Shown: positions 31,115 to 42,513 of the stretch, in pieces | Layout of the letters: every line of letters starts with the position of its first letter | Numbering within the stretch: position 1 is the first letter of the stretch | NCBI GenBank assembly: GCA_030280995.1 | Contig: JASXTE010000186.1 | Coordinates: 23,260 to 87,259 of the forward strand | Source: Hemileia vastatrix | Lineage: Eukaryota; Basidiomycota; Pucciniomycetes; Pucciniales; Zaghouaniaceae | DNA length: 64,000 nucleotides | Reading direction: 5' to 3' | Made by a program: the position numbers and the translations under genes | The notes under the pieces: model-generated | Databases searched by the model: none | What the model was told of the DNA's origin: nothing | What the model saw: the letters and a program-made list of their open reading frames with translations, nothing else

Positions 31115-33603
31115 ATGCGACTACTTAAAACACATCCCATTCTTGGTCTAGCCAATAGCTTTGTTATTGATTCACCTACACCAGCAAATATTTCGTATAT
31201 GTGGAACTTTGGATCTCTACTAGGAGTTTGTCTAATTATTCAAATTCTTACAGGGGTATTCCTAGCTATGCATTATACACCATCAGTAGATCTAGCTTTC
31301 GTAAGTGTAGAACACATTATGCGAGATGTTAACTACGGATGGCTAATTCGATATCTACATGCAAATACAGCCTCTTTCTTCTTTATTTTTGTATATCTTC
31401 ACATTGGTCGAGGACTTTACTATGGATCATATAAATCACCACGAGTACTTCTATGGTCAATTGGAGTCGTAATTCTGATCCTTATGATGGCAATTGCTTT
31501 CCTAGGTTACGTATTTAGCCTAAAATGTGATATGTGTTTTAATTATAGTCTGTATTCTTCTATTAGTACCTTTTCAATGTCAATGGTAATCAGTTCTACA
31601 CCTTCTAACAGTCTACAAACTATTCTAAATGAGCATAACCTTAAACCAATTTATATTATTGAAATGACTCCCTTCGGGCAAATTGATCAAAACAAAAGTG
31701 AATCTAGCGTTAAAAAACTTCTAAATTCTTTTGCTGGTATCTACATTTGTACCAATAAGGTAAATGGTCATATGTATGTTGGTAGTGCTGGAAAAAGTCT
31801 GATATATCGGCGTTACCGTGGACATATTCATCTAGCAAAAGGTGGTAGTGTTCTAGTAAATCGTGCTATTAATAAGTATGGTATTGATAACTTTGCATTT
31901 ATTGTTGTAGAGGTAGTGCCTGAAGAATATAATACAAATAAAGAGTATATTCTAAAACTGGAACAAAAATACCTTGATCAACTACTGCCAATTTACAATA
32001 TTGCTAAAGTAGCAGGATCTGTACAAGGAATTCAACGTACACTAGAATCACGTATACGTCAAAGGGAAAATATGACACCTAAACAAATTGAACGTATTCG
32101 TAATCTGAATCTAAATAAAAATCTAGATCCAGAAACACGTGAACTTATTCGGATTGCTGCTACTGAACGAACAGCAAGTGCTGAAACTCGTAAAAAAATG
32201 TCTGAAAGCAATAATAAATCTACACCTATTGTAGTTTATGATGTTGAATCAGATATCATTTATAAAGAGTTTAAAAGCATGGCAGATGTTGCACTTCATT
32301 TCTTTGAGGATTCAACTAAACGATATCCTGTAAAACGTGCACTATCTACACAAGGTCTACTACTAGGAAAATATAAACTATTTAAAAAATAATCTATTAT
32401 CATATAGTCCTATTACTGCGTAGCGCCCCTTCCCTCACTAATTTGTATAAACTAGAGGTGAATTCATGCAAATGCATGAAGAGTAATAGAAGACCTCGAC
32501 GGGGGTCTTGGAAAAGCATCTTCTTGAAATAATAGAAAAGGCTATGCTTTTCTGGCGATGCGAGTGAAAACGGTCAAAGAGACATATCACATCTAGAGAC
32601 CGTCGGTTCTATACAGGATCGCTACAGACTGGGTCACTTGTGGGTGCCTGAAATGGTGCTTAATGTACAGTCGGACATCTAAATCTATATCATTATCTAC
32701 ATTTTAATGATCTTGTATTTTCAAGGTCCAAGATGATAAATTAGGAAGTAATATGTTCTAATTTTGATTGGATACAACTCTTATTTATAGTGATACAAGC
32801 TATATAAATAAAGAGAGATGTTGTATGTTCTTCCTTATGGGCAAATGTCACTTTGGGGAGCTACTGTAATTACTAATCTTCTAAGTGCTATCCCATGGAT
32901 TGGACAAGATTTTGTTCAATTTGTATGGGGAGGATTCAGTGTAAGTAATGCTACACTAAATCGATTCTTTTCACTACATTATCTACTACCATTTCTACTA
33001 GCTGCACTAGCTGTTATGCATATTCTAACACTTCATGAACATGGAAGTAGTAATCCACTAGGAGTATCAGGGAACACAGATCGTCTACCATTTCACCCTT
33101 ACTTTACATTTAAAGATCTAGTAACTATTTTTGTATTTCTACTAGCTCTATCTATGTTTGTATTTTATATGCCAAATGCACTAGGGCATTCAGATAACTA
33201 TATTCCTGCGAACCCTATGCAAACACCTCCTTCAATTGTACCTGAATGGTATCTACTGCCATACTATGCTATTCTACGATCAATTCCTAATAAACTGCTA
33301 GGTGTACTTGCCATGTTTAGTTCACTGCTAATTCTTCTGGCAATGCCTCTTCTAGATACATCACGAATTCGAGGTAGTCAATTCCGACCACTGATGCGAT
33401 TCTCATTCTGGATGTTTGTAGTATGTTTCTTTATCCTAATGTTTATTGGTAGTCAACACGTTGAATCACCATATGTAGAAATTGGTGCCGCTGCAACAGC
33501 TTTCTACTTTGGATGGTTTGTATTTGTTGTTCCAGTAATTGGAATTATTGAAAACACACTAATGGATATTTCTAGTGATAGCTCTACTTCACTAAATAAA
33601 TAG
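31115..33603 (+). CDS. cob: Cytochrome b, one intron
   Basis: Cytochrome b carries both b hemes and the Qo/Qi sites of complex III. Exons 31115-31507 (393 nt) and 32824-33603 (780 nt), inferred from protein continuity (F-L-G / [15 protein letters not shown]) with T at the 5' exon end and G at the intron end. 390 residues. Heme-ligand His pairs lie in exon 1 (H-Y-T.., [12 protein letters not shown]) and exon 2 ([17 protein letters not shown]). The P-E-W-Y Qo motif is present. A long C11 tract follows the stop. Confidence 0.96.
31508..32392 (+). CDS. GIY-YIG homing endonuclease in cob intron (fused to exon 1)
   Basis: The frame runs from exon 1 to TAA at 32392. GIY-YIG domain: F-A-G-I-Y-I-C-T and M-Y-V-G-S-A-G-K, then Y-R-R-Y-R-G-H (Arg) and L-E-Q-K-Y-L-D (Glu), P-I-Y-N. 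The C-terminal half has repeated short basic helices typical of NUMOD3 DNA-binding segments (around T-P-K-Q-I-E-R and A-E-T-R-K-K-M-S-E) and a final helix-turn-helix-like part. An in-frame CCCTTCGGGC stretch (about 31670-31679) resembles the dispersed repeat. Arg is almost always CGN; ATA and AGG occur, which are rare in the core genes. Confidence 0.87.
   Translation, partial: YVFSLKCDMCFNYSLYSSISTFSMSMVISSTPSNSLQTILNEHNLKPIYIIEMTPFGQIDQNKSESSVKKLLNSFAGIYICTNKVNGHMYVGSAGKSLIYRRYRGHIHLAKGGSVLVNRAINKYGIDNFAFIVVEVVPEEYNTNKEYILKLEQKYLDQLLPIYNIAKVAGSVQGIQRTLESRIRQRENMTPKQIERIRNLNLNKNLDPETRELIRIAATERTASAETRKKMSESNNKSTPIVVYDVESDIIYKEFKSMADVALHFFEDSTKRYPVKRALSTQGLLLGKYKLFKK
31508..32823 (+). mobile_element. 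Group I intron in cob (after nt 393)
   Basis: 1316 nt at the known cob-393 insertion site. Behind the ORF is a core with GACCTCGACGGGG, CGGTCAAAGAG, GCTACAGACTGGGTCAC (R-like) and TACAGTCGGAC (S-like) at about 32495-32680, resembling group ID introns. It encodes a GIY-YIG endonuclease. Confidence 0.85.
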
Positions 33604-33609
33604 ATTAAT

Positions 33610-33620
33610 CCCCCCCCCCC
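33610..33620 (+). terminator. C11 tract downstream of cob
   Basis: The longest C run in the window, 7 bases after the cob stop; a candidate mRNA 3'-end signal. Confidence 0.5.
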
Positions 33621-33850
33621 AAATTTATGTTCCGAAGGTAAATGATATAGGTACACGATATTAATCATTACTCTTAATTTTAAAGCCTTTTTCTCCGAAG
33701 GGCCCCATCAATAAATTTATCACTCAAAGTGAATTCATATAACAAAAATACAAAATGAAAATCCTTTTTTTAATATCACTGTGGCCGAAGGGGAACATTC
33801 AACAATTTTGTATTTCTTCTCTTAGGGAAGATCAAATATGTGTTTATAAA

Positions 33851-33933
33851 GCGAGCATGTTGAAATTGGTAGCCAAGCTATTCTTAGGAAATAGTGGTCT
33901 TAGACTATGTAGGTTCAAGTCCTACTGTTCGCA
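33851..33933 (+). tRNA. trnL(uag): tRNA-Leu (UAG), the only Leu tRNA found
   Basis: Class II: acceptor GCGAGCA/TGTTCGC, anticodon stem CTATT/AATAG with loop CTTAGGA (anticodon UAG), T arm GTAGG/CCTAC, discriminator A. It decodes CUN. No trnL(UAA) was located in the unit, matching the near absence of TTA/TTG codons. Confidence 0.9.
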
Positions 33934-34114
33934 ATATATCATTCAATTTCTCCGAAAAGTTAATCATAGCGAAATATACTGCTTCTTCTCCGAATCCTTT
34001 TTTATGAAACTTCTTCTCTACTAAAGGGAAGAATGAAAAATTATCTATTCTTTTTATAATTTGGGATTTTGCTGCTTCGAAGGGGAGAAATCGTCTGCAA
34101 TCGCTAATAATTAT

Positions 34115-34188
34115 GCATCTTTAGCTAAATTGGTCAAAGCACCTAACTTCGGATTAGGCGATTGTGGGTTCGAGCCCTACAAGATGCT
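34115..34188 (+). tRNA. trnR(ucg): tRNA-Arg (UCG)
   Basis: Perfect acceptor GCATCTT/AAGATGC, anticodon stem CCTAA/TTAGG with loop CTTCGGA (anticodon UCG), T arm GTGGG/CCCTA-like. The only Arg tRNA found; it reads CGN. Confidence 0.92.
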
Positions 34189-34304
34189 TGATATATTTAT
34201 CTTAAGAAATTTTCACTTTATCATAATCATCAAGAGATAGTAAAAAAACTCATTTTTCGAACTTTTTCATTGATTTTAAAATGGACCCCTTCGGAGTGAA
34301 ACTA

Positions 34305-34375
34305 GCAAGTATAATTTAATGGTAGAATACGATACTTCCAATATTGTTGCTTCGGTTCGATTCCGAATACTTGTA
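34305..34375 (+). tRNA. trnG(ucc): tRNA-Gly (UCC)
   Basis: Acceptor GCAAGTA/TACTTGT, anticodon stem CGATA/TATTG with loop CTTCCAA (anticodon UCC), T arm TTCGG/CCGAA. Confidence 0.88.
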
Positions 34376-34597
34376 TACTGATCTTTTAATATTATTATTT
34401 TCATTAAAGCAAGGACTAAATAAAGTCATATTTTTTGAGAAATAGAGTTTGTTTGAATCAGAATTTTTCTATTACTTAAAAAAAGGGTGAAAAATCTTCC
34501 TTCGCTACTGAGGGTTCTTACGGGGACTATATAATTTTCTACATGATTTTTGACATACCTACTGCTTCGAAGGGAAAAAATAATAAATAAGAGAGAA

Positions 34598-36286
34598 ATG
34601 CTTTCAATTGGTCTAATTTGTCTTCTAATTGCCGTACCACTTTTTTCCTACCGTATTACTCCTAGTCTATTTAACCGTATTACTTCTGTAATTCTCATCT
34701 ATTCTGCTCTTCTGGCTTTTAATGGTCTATACATTGAGTCACTAGCTTCCGGAGTAGGTATTTACAGTGGACTATTTCATGTAACTAGTCTATCTCTAGG
34801 TACAGAGTCATTTCTACTATTTGTAGGTGCTCTTATTCTTCTAGGTTGGGCACCATTTACTCAAAATAAACTTAGTTTTGGCCCCTTCGGAGTAGTTTTC
34901 AATTCAAGTAGGGCTTCAAATCAAAACGAACCAAGTTCAACGATGGTACCTACTATTAGTGAATATTCACTAATGATCCTATTTACTACTATTGGTGCTT
35001 CTCTTCTTATGTCGAGTTCAGATCTAGTATCTATGTATCTTTCTATTGAGCTTCAAAGTTTTGCTGTTTATATTCTAGCTACTCTCTACCGAGAATCAGA
35101 ATCATCAACTGCAGCTGGACTTAAGTATTTCCTTCTAGGGGGTCTATCTTCAGCACTTATTCTGCTAGGTACAGCACTAATCTATAGTTATACAGGTCTT
35201 ACACAATTCGAAAGAATTTATACACTAACTGCAGTAACTTCATCATCAGGTGATACAAGTACACTTCCTGTAGTACTAGGTCTAGTGCTAATTGGAGTAG
35301 GTTTTCTATTTAAAGTAGCAGCTGCTCCATTCCATAATTGGGCACCTGATGTTTATGATGGTGTACCAACTATTGTAACATCATGGCTAACTACTATGCC
35401 AAAAATTTCTATTTTTGTATTTCTTCTAGAACTACAAACAGGTCTAGAAGGTAGCGTAGAGTCACTATCTATTATTCATTCTTGGCTATCTACTGATGGA
35501 TCGGATGGATCAATCAATGTATGGAAAAATCTTCTTCTAGTAACTTCTCTACTATCTCTAGTAGTAGGAACTGTAGTAGGTCTATCTCAATATCGTATTA
35601 AACGTCTACTAGCTTTCTCAACAATTAGTCACGTAGGATTTCTTCTACTTGCTCTAGCAATTAATACTCAAGAATCTATTGAATCTTTCCTATTTTATAT
35701 TCTTCAATATAGTCTAACAAATGTAAACACATTCCTTATTCTACTAGCATTTGGATACATGATTCACGGAAGAATTCTTAGTGGAACCCTTCGGAGCCGA
35801 GGAGGAAAAAGAAGTAATGTTTCCCCTTCGGAGAGAGATATTCAATTTATCGATGATCTAAAAGGTCAATTCAAACAAAACCCACTTCTAGCTATTAGTC
35901 TAGCACTTTGTCTATTTTCAATGGCAGGAATTCCTCCACTAATTGGTTTTTTTGCTAAACAAATGGTTCTATATTCATCTACTCATGGTGGATATTATTT
36001 CCTATCTATTGTTGCTATTCTTGTAAGTGTGATTAGTGCATCTTATTATCTAAAAATTATTCGAGTAATTTACTTCGAAAAACTAACAAATAAAGATGAT
36101 CAAGAAAATACCTTTAATACAACTACACCTCTACAAGACGAAGGCTTTGCCTCTACTCAATCAATTACAAATGTTCATAGTATGCTTATTGCAACACTTA
36201 CAATGGTTATTACTCTATTTGTTCTACAACCATCTATCCTACTAAATAGCTGTCACCTTCTGGCCCTATCACTATTTTACTACTAA
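34598..36286 (+). CDS. nad2: NADH dehydrogenase subunit 2, with repeat-derived inserts
   Basis: Antiporter-like membrane subunit of complex I. 562 residues from ATG 34598 ([16 protein letters not shown]); an upstream TTG-initiated extension is ignored because TTG is otherwise unused. Conserved [23 protein letters not shown] and [13 protein letters not shown] are present. Two low-conservation inserts contain the dispersed CCCTTCGGAG element: about 34881-34940 (G-P-F-G-V-V) and about 35787-35840 (T-L-R-S-R... and S-P-S-E-R). Codon 206 (35213-35215) is AGA in F-E-x-I-Y, where relatives have Ser, Asn or Asp. The stop overlaps the nad3 start by one base (TAATG). Confidence 0.94.
   Translation: MLSIGLICLLIAVPLFSYRITPSLFNRITSVILIYSALLAFNGLYIESLASGVGIYSGLFHVTSLSLGTESFLLFVGALILLGWAPFTQNKLSFGPFGVVFNSSRASNQNEPSSTMVPTISEYSLMILFTTIGASLLMSSSDLVSMYLSIELQSFAVYILATLYRESESSTAAGLKYFLLGGLSSALILLGTALIYSYTGLTQFERIYTLTAVTSSSGDTSTLPVVLGLVLIGVGFLFKVAAAPFHNWAPDVYDGVPTIVTSWLTTMPKISIFVFLLELQTGLEGSVESLSIIHSWLSTDGSDGSINVWKNLLLVTSLLSLVVGTVVGLSQYRIKRLLAFSTISHVGFLLLALAINTQESIESFLFYILQYSLTNVNTFLILLAFGYMIHGRILSGTLRSRGGKRSNVSPSERDIQFIDDLKGQFKQNPLLAISLALCLFSMAGIPPLIGFFAKQMVLYSSTHGGYYFLSIVAILVSVISASYYLKIIRVIYFEKLTNKDDQENTFNTTTPLQDEGFASTQSITNVHSMLIATLTMVITLFVLQPSILLNSCHLLALSLFYY
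34881..34894. repeat. GC-rich element inside nad2 (first)
   Basis: GCCCCTTCGGAGTAG, in frame, encoding part of G-P-F-G-V. Confidence 0.6.
35787..35836. repeat. Two GC-rich elements inside nad2
   Basis: ACCCTTCGGAGCC and CCCCTTCGGAGAGAG, 35 bases apart and read in the same frame-compatible way, within a hydrophilic insert. Confidence 0.62.
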
Positions 36287-36708
36287 TGAACACAATTACA
36301 CTATTTCTAATTTTTATTCCAATTCTAGTAGTTATTCTACTATTTGCTAATCTTCTTCTAGCTGTTCATCGGCCAGATTCTGAAAAAGTAACACCATATG
36401 AATGTGGATTTAGTCCCGTATATGGACAAACTCGTAATCCTTTTTCAATTTCATTTTATCTAGTAGGTATTCTATTCCTAGTTTTTGATCTGGAAATTCT
36501 ACTAACTTATCCTATTGCTGTTACTCTTTATCAAGTAGGAACATATGGATTTTGGATTATGATTCTGTTCTTTATTGTCCTAACTGTAGGATTTGTATAT
36601 GAAATGGGTTCTGGAGCCCTTTACTTTACAAATAATAGAGCAGGTGCTCCTTCTAAAGGATCAAATGATTCTATCAACAGTAGCGACACTCTCAAAAGAG
36701 AAAAATAG
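36286..36708 (+). CDS. nad3: NADH dehydrogenase subunit 3
   Basis: Three-helix complex I subunit. 140 residues, start [15 protein letters not shown] overlapping the nad2 stop by one base. The conserved Y-E-C-G-F (with the redox-sensitive Cys loop) and F-D-L-E-I-L-L motifs are intact. A hydrophilic C-terminal tail of about 25 residues (from N-N-R-A-G) is longer than usual and contains two AGA codons. A C7 tract follows. Confidence 0.95.
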   Translation: MNTITLFLIFIPILVVILLFANLLLAVHRPDSEKVTPYECGFSPVYGQTRNPFSISFYLVGILFLVFDLEILLTYPIAVTLYQVGTYGFWIMILFFIVLTVGFVYEMGSGALYFTNNRAGAPSKGSNDSINSSDTLKREK

Positions 36709-36728
36709 ATGTTTAAAGCATTATATAA

Positions 36729-36744
36729 TACTACTATAGTAGTA
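36729..36744. repeat. 16-bp perfect palindrome after nad3
   Basis: TACTACTATAGTAGTA, followed by a further TATACTACTACTATATAATA partial repeat; could form a stem or be replication-slippage derived. Confidence 0.6.
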
Positions 36745-36765
36745 TATACTACTACTATATAATAA

Positions 36766-36772
36766 CCCCCCC
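36766..36772 (+). terminator. C7 tract downstream of nad3
   Basis: CCCCCCCACCC 57 bases after the stop of nad3, directly after the palindromic A+T stretch. Confidence 0.45.
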
Positions 36773-37465
36773 ACCCAAGGAATATTTTTTGAATAGATTT
36801 ATATAAGTATTTCATTACAAAATATTTTATTCTGCTCTCTTCCTCAAATTTACAATAAGCATTATTATTCTATGTGAATATACTATTTTTTATAGACATA
36901 AAATAAAGGTTGTAATTGACCCTAAAAATTTTTTTTTTATTATGCAAACGTTAAGAATAAATAAGGAGAAATACTTACATTTTTATTTATTATAAGTAAT
37001 GATTAGTATATATTAATATATTAATACCCCCCCTCTTCTTTTTATTTACGTTACTTAGCCTAAATTCTTATAATCACACGATAGTTCTTATCTTAAGAAC
37101 TGAATTTTTGCTGGTAGTATTAACGTATAGTTCTATAGAAAAATATTTTTATGCTACGTAAAAATCAAAAGAGCACTAATAAATATCTATACTGAAAGTC
37201 TATAAGACATAATACTATCTATAATAAAAAAATCACTTTTTTAGTATATTTTTATGCTACTCCGCAATTTTCTCCTTGGACGTAGCAAGAAAAGATAGGA
37301 TTCGATTTGATAAGAAAAATCTCTAGCTTCGGAGCCCTATTCTTTTTATTTTTCTTTTTTACTTTCTTCTTTGAGAATAAATAAGATCATGAAGAATTCA
37401 TAAAAATATTTTGACTCCTCTTTCTTTAAGAAAAAAGCTTTATATCAAATAACATATATACTACA

Positions 37466-38965
37466 ATGATTACGCTTCTACTAATTATTCCACTTCTTGG
37501 TATTCTAACACTAGTACCTATGGGTGGTGGTTCCTTCGGAGAAAACTCAATTCAATCGGATAGAAAAATGAAACAAGTTGCACTGGCAGCATCCATGCTA
37601 AACTTTCTTGTTTCTATGGTTCTATGGTCAGAATTTGATTCAAGTTCGAGTGAATATCAATTTACACAAGAATTTACTGAAGCAAACTTTTTTGTTTCTT
37701 CTCCAGCTGTATTTTCAAACCTAAAACTAGGTATTGATGGTATTTCTCTTTACTTTGTACTTCTTACAACATTTATTACACCTATTTGTATCCTAAGTAA
37801 TTGGGATAATATTAAACATAATCTAAAATCATTTCTAATTGCATTTCTACTACTAGAAACACTACTAGTAGCTGTATTTACAGTATGTGATCTTCTTCTA
37901 TTTTATGTATTTTTTGAAAGTGTTCTAATTCCACTATTTCTAATTGTAGGTATTTGGGGTGGTACAAAAGATGCAAGTCGAATTCGAGCTGCATTTCTAC
38001 TATTTCTATATACACTATTTGGTTCACTATTTATGCTACTGGCATTTCTAGTGATTTTCTATAATATTGGATCTACTGATTTCCAAGTGGTATCACTTCT
38101 AAGTAATGAAATTACTCTAGATTCACAAAAACTACTTTGGCTAGCAATTTTCATTAGTATGGCAATTAAAACTCCACTACTACCATTTCACGTATGGCTA
38201 CCTCGTGCTCATGCTGAAGCACCTCTAGCTGGAAGTGTAATTCTAGCTGGTCTAATTCTTAAACTAGCTACTTATGGTTACATGCGAATTCTAATTCAAT
38301 TTCTACCTGATGCTACAGCCTACTTCTCACCTCTAGTACAAACAATTGCAGTAGTGACTCTAATTTATGCTTCACTAGCTACACTACGACAAACTGATTT
38401 TAAAGCACTAGTTGCTTATTCTTCTATTGGACATATGGCAGTAGTAGTACTAGGTCTATTCTCAAATACTATTCAAGGTATTGATGGTGCTATTCTTCTA
38501 AGTATTGCACATGGAGTTGTATCACCAGCACTATTTATTCTAGTAGGTGGTGTTCTTTATGATCGATACCATACACGTGTAATTCGTTATTACCGAGGTG
38601 TTACTGCATATATGCCCGTATTTTCTCTACTATTCTTTGTATTTACAATCTTTAATGCTGCTGTACCTCTAAGTGCAAACTGGGCAGGTGAAATGCTATG
38701 TCTAACAGGAGCGTTCCTACGAAACCCTATCTTTGCAATTCTAGGAAGTACAGGAATTGTACTAAGTGCTGCTTACAGTATTTGGCTATATAACCGTATT
38801 GCTTTTGGTGGATGGAGTTATTATCTAAATTATACAACAGATATTTCACGACGAGAATTTATGGTACTAATCCCTCTACTAATTGTTGCTGTGGTCTTTG
38901 GTGTATTCCCTAATATTGTCCTAGATCAAGTTCATGCTTCTGCTTCAACACTTATTTATAGCTAA
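37466..38965 (+). CDS. nad4: NADH dehydrogenase subunit 4, copy B, intact
   Basis: Complete 499-residue frame, normal for fungal Nad4. It keeps the V-G-I-W-G-G-T-K sequence that is frameshifted in copy A. Motifs H-V-W-L-P-R-A-H-A-E-A-P-L-A-G-S and the C-terminal helices are continuous. About eight substitutions separate it from copy A, one changing Ile to Leu near residue 46, and the stop is TAA instead of TAG. A CCTTCGGAGAAA stretch near 37530 (G-S-F-G-E-N) looks like the dispersed repeat read in frame. A C5 tract follows at 38984-38988. Confidence 0.97.
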   Translation: MITLLLIIPLLGILTLVPMGGGSFGENSIQSDRKMKQVALAASMLNFLVSMVLWSEFDSSSSEYQFTQEFTEANFFVSSPAVFSNLKLGIDGISLYFVLLTTFITPICILSNWDNIKHNLKSFLIAFLLLETLLVAVFTVCDLLLFYVFFESVLIPLFLIVGIWGGTKDASRIRAAFLLFLYTLFGSLFMLLAFLVIFYNIGSTDFQVVSLLSNEITLDSQKLLWLAIFISMAIKTPLLPFHVWLPRAHAEAPLAGSVILAGLILKLATYGYMRILIQFLPDATAYFSPLVQTIAVVTLIYASLATLRQTDFKALVAYSSIGHMAVVVLGLFSNTIQGIDGAILLSIAHGVVSPALFILVGGVLYDRYHTRVIRYYRGVTAYMPVFSLLFFVFTIFNAAVPLSANWAGEMLCLTGAFLRNPIFAILGSTGIVLSAAYSIWLYNRIAFGGWSYYLNYTTDISRREFMVLIPLLIVAVVFGVFPNIVLDQVHASASTLIYS

Positions 38966-39266
38966 TAAAACAGTATAAATCTTCCCCCTTTCTATTGATT
39001 TTCTCCGAAGGGGCTAGAAGGGTTGCTTCGCTAAAAGGGTTGCTTCGCTAGAAGGAGTGTCCATGGGGTATTCTCCGAAGGGTTTCATTAACATTATTTT
39101 AAAGTTCATAAAAATTCAATAGCTAAGTCAATGAATATAGGCATAGAAGGTTTGATTTATTGCTAATCAATTCTTTTTGCTTCTAGCCCTATCAAAGCAA
39201 GAAGGAGAAGTAGGCAAAGACTGAATTAGATTCTTTTTGATTCCCCTTCTAGCGAAGCAAGAAAAA

Positions 39267-39337
39267 GCGCTTTAGTGTAGAGGTTGCATTGCAAACTCAT
39301 GATTTGCAGGACCAGTGTTCGATTCCTGGAATGCGCT
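39267..39337 (+). tRNA. trnM(cau): tRNA-Met (CAU), copy B
   Basis: Same cloverleaf as 1961-2031, anticodon CAU; no difference seen within the gene. Confidence 0.9.
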
Positions 39338-39509
39338 CAAACAATTTGGAGAATTTTATTTTTACTAATCATTGATAAGATAAGTAATTGATTTGTTGCC
39401 TGCTTCTTGCTTCGCTAGCGATAAATTCTTTTTCCCCCAATTTTTTAATAACTCCTTCTAGCGAAGCAACCCTGCGGACCCTTCGGAGAAAAAAGAAATC
39501 ATTTGTTGC

Positions 39510-39581
39510 GGTCTTTTAGTTTAATGGTAAAACCCTCGGTCTTCATCCGAGTGAGTAGGCGTTCGATTCGCCTAAAGATCA
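39510..39581 (+). tRNA. trnE(uuc): tRNA-Glu (UUC), copy B
   Basis: Identical structure to 2203-2274. The following spacer lacks a short CTTCTCC insert present in copy A. Confidence 0.9.
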
Positions 39582-39631
39582 AGTATTTTTATTGGCCAAT
39601 AAATGACAGCCCTTCGGTCAGAAATCCATAA

Positions 39632-39702
39632 GTCGACTTAGTTCAGTGGTAGAATAGGTAACTTGTAATTACTTGACACTAGTTCGATTCTAGTAGTCGG
39701 CA
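39632..39702 (+). tRNA. trnT(ugu): tRNA-Thr (UGU), copy B
   Basis: Same as 2332-2402, loop CTTGTAA. Confidence 0.9.
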
Positions 39703-39854
39703 TTCATATATTTGAGTTGTATTTCTCTTGCTAAAGCTGAGAACGGATTAAGATCTTTCCCCCCCCATAGTAGAGAATGGTTTTTTGCTCCGCTAGTATA
39801 AAAGAATTAATAAAATAAGCAATAGATTATTGAGCATAGCATAAAATAATAGCT

Positions 39855-39925
39855 TAGGATGTCGTCTAACGGAAAGACAGTATATTTTGGATGTACGAAT
39901 AGTTGTTCGATTCAACTCATCCTAG
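39855..39925 (+). tRNA. trnQ(uug): tRNA-Gln (UUG), copy B
   Basis: Same as 2554-2624, loop TTTTGGA. Confidence 0.88.
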
Positions 39926-40561
39926 ATTCATTTTTTAGGATCTTAAAGTAACACAAAAGAATGTAGGCGCAGTAGAAATTTTATTCAATTCTTACTATAT
40001 AGATAAAATATCCGATTTTGATTAATGGAACCCTTAAGGATTAGATATGTATAGGAAGATCCAGAATTATCTGGACTTTTTTAATAAAAATAATTAATAA
40101 AAAGCCCTAATTCTATTTCTATTTTTTCACTTGTTTTTTGCTCCGCTAGAAGCGGTTATTTATTAGAATAAGATTTTTTTGGCAATATAAAGTAAATGTT
40201 TAGCTTTACAAAGATCTCCTTTTATCTTATTTGATTCATGGGGATTCTCGATTCTAGCTCAATTACTTTATTCTATTGTAGAGGGCATATTCTGAAGAAA
40301 ACTATTTATTGATAAAAGATTCGTTTTTATTACTAGACGTGTAGTTATCACAGAATTCGTAATCGATAATTTAATTTTATCTTCAGCAATTCATTCTCAT
40401 TTTGTTATCTTCATTAGCAGATACTACAAGAAATGGTATCTTGCTCCGAAAGGGAGATGTAAAAAATGGACTAACAAAATAGAAATGAGTAAATGCACCG
40501 GGTGGCTAGCTTTGTCAGCAACCATTGCACCATTAGTGCATTCTTAAAATTTAACTATATC
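39926..40561. other. Intergenic region trnQ-nad6, copy B
   Basis: Counterpart of 2625-3260 with scattered substitutions; no gene. Confidence 0.55.
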
Positions 40562-41251
40562 ATGAACAACTTTCTACTCGATTTTCTAGCTCTTGGAGCT
40601 ATCCTTAGTGGTATTCTTGTAATTACAAGAAAAAACCCTGTAATTTCAGTACTATTTCTAATTTCTGTATTTGTAAATGTAGCAGGTTATCTAGTTCTTC
40701 TAGGTGTAGGATTTATTGGTATTTCTTATCTTATTGTTTATGTAGGGGCAATTGCAATCCTATTTCTATTTGTTGTTATGATGCTAAATCTACAACTTGC
40801 TGAACTAAGTGCAGTAGGATCCGAATATACTCAAAATCTACCTCTGGGTGCAATTGTTGGATCTCTGTTCCTTATTGAACTAATTTCGATTCTACCATCA
40901 AGTTTCAAAGGTACTCCATCTTCTTCATTTAATCTTAGAGGAGATGCTAGACTATCTTCTGTAATTCCATCAGGAAGTGCTTCAAGAGATATTCAACTTG
41001 GATTCCTAAACTGGATGAATTCCTTTATCCTAGGATCTGAATCTGAAGCATCAAGAGATTCATATCTTGATATTCATCAAGCTTTTAACCCTATGTCAGC
41101 AGATACTTACTTTGCTAATTTCCTACAAATTCAATCTATTGGACAAAACCTTTATACATATGGTGCTCTATGGCTTCTACTAACTAGTTTTATTCTACTA
41201 CTAGCTATGGTAGGACCAATTACTCTAAGTATGAGAAAATCAAATAATTAA
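40562..41251 (+). CDS. nad6: NADH dehydrogenase subunit 6, copy B
   Basis: 229 residues as in copy A. AGA at the Ser-conserved codon 23 (40628-40630) is kept. In the variable loop, codons 40946-40951 read GCT AGA where copy A reads GCA GGA, a Gly to AGA change. A C5 tract lies at 41294-41298. Confidence 0.95.
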   Translation: MNNFLLDFLALGAILSGILVITRKNPVISVLFLISVFVNVAGYLVLLGVGFIGISYLIVYVGAIAILFLFVVMMLNLQLAELSAVGSEYTQNLPLGAIVGSLFLIELISILPSSFKGTPSSSFNLRGDARLSSVIPSGSASRDIQLGFLNWMNSFILGSESEASRDSYLDIHQAFNPMSADTYFANFLQIQSIGQNLYTYGALWLLLTSFILLLAMVGPITLSMRKSNN

Positions 41252-41313
41252 GAAAAACTAATTACTATTTTCTCAAAAAATTATAAATATTCTCCCCCTA
41301 TCTTTATAAATAA

Positions 41314-41387
41314 GAGTCAAGTTATAGATGGCTTCTGTTGGAGAATTGCAAATTCTTTCATTAAGGGTTCAATTCCCTCTTGACTCT
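41314..41387 (+). tRNA. trnC(gca): tRNA-Cys (GCA), copy B
   Basis: Same as 4009-4082. Confidence 0.88.
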
Positions 41388-41680
41388 TTTATAGAAACAA
41401 GTGATTCTGTCCATCCAGGGAAAGCTGCACCACTTCAGATGCACAAGATAGTGGACAATGAACATTCTTTTATAACTATCATATCAGATAATTCTAGATT
41501 CGTTCAGTTCTTTATTAACTACTACTCTCCGCAGAAATATTATTTCGCTTCTTATCTAGTAGCTATAATGAAATTGTGTAGTTTCGTATAGTAATTTAAT
41601 TCTATATAAAGCTATAGTATATTATATTATACTATAATATATATATATACTAAGAAGCCTCTTGATTCTAAGTTAACTAA

Positions 41681-41751
41681 AAGAACATAGTATAATGGTA
41701 GTACGTTGATCTCCAAAATCATTTATGCGAGTTCGACTCTCGCTGTTCTTG
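41681..41751 (+). tRNA. trnW(cca): tRNA-Trp (CCA), copy B
   Basis: Same as 4376-4446; anticodon CCA is confirmed in the second copy. Confidence 0.9.

Positions 41752-42513
<762 letters not shown>

Larger units (their letters stand above)
36709..37465. other. Largest intergenic region, nad3 to nad4 of copy B
   Basis: 757 very A+T-rich bases spanning the unit junction. It holds a 16-bp perfect palindrome (36729-36744), a C7 tract (36766-36772), an orphan C7 (37027-37033) and a TTTCTCCTTGGACGTAGCAAG stretch. No gene. It is a reasonable place for replication or transcription control, but nothing proves it. Confidence 0.5.
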
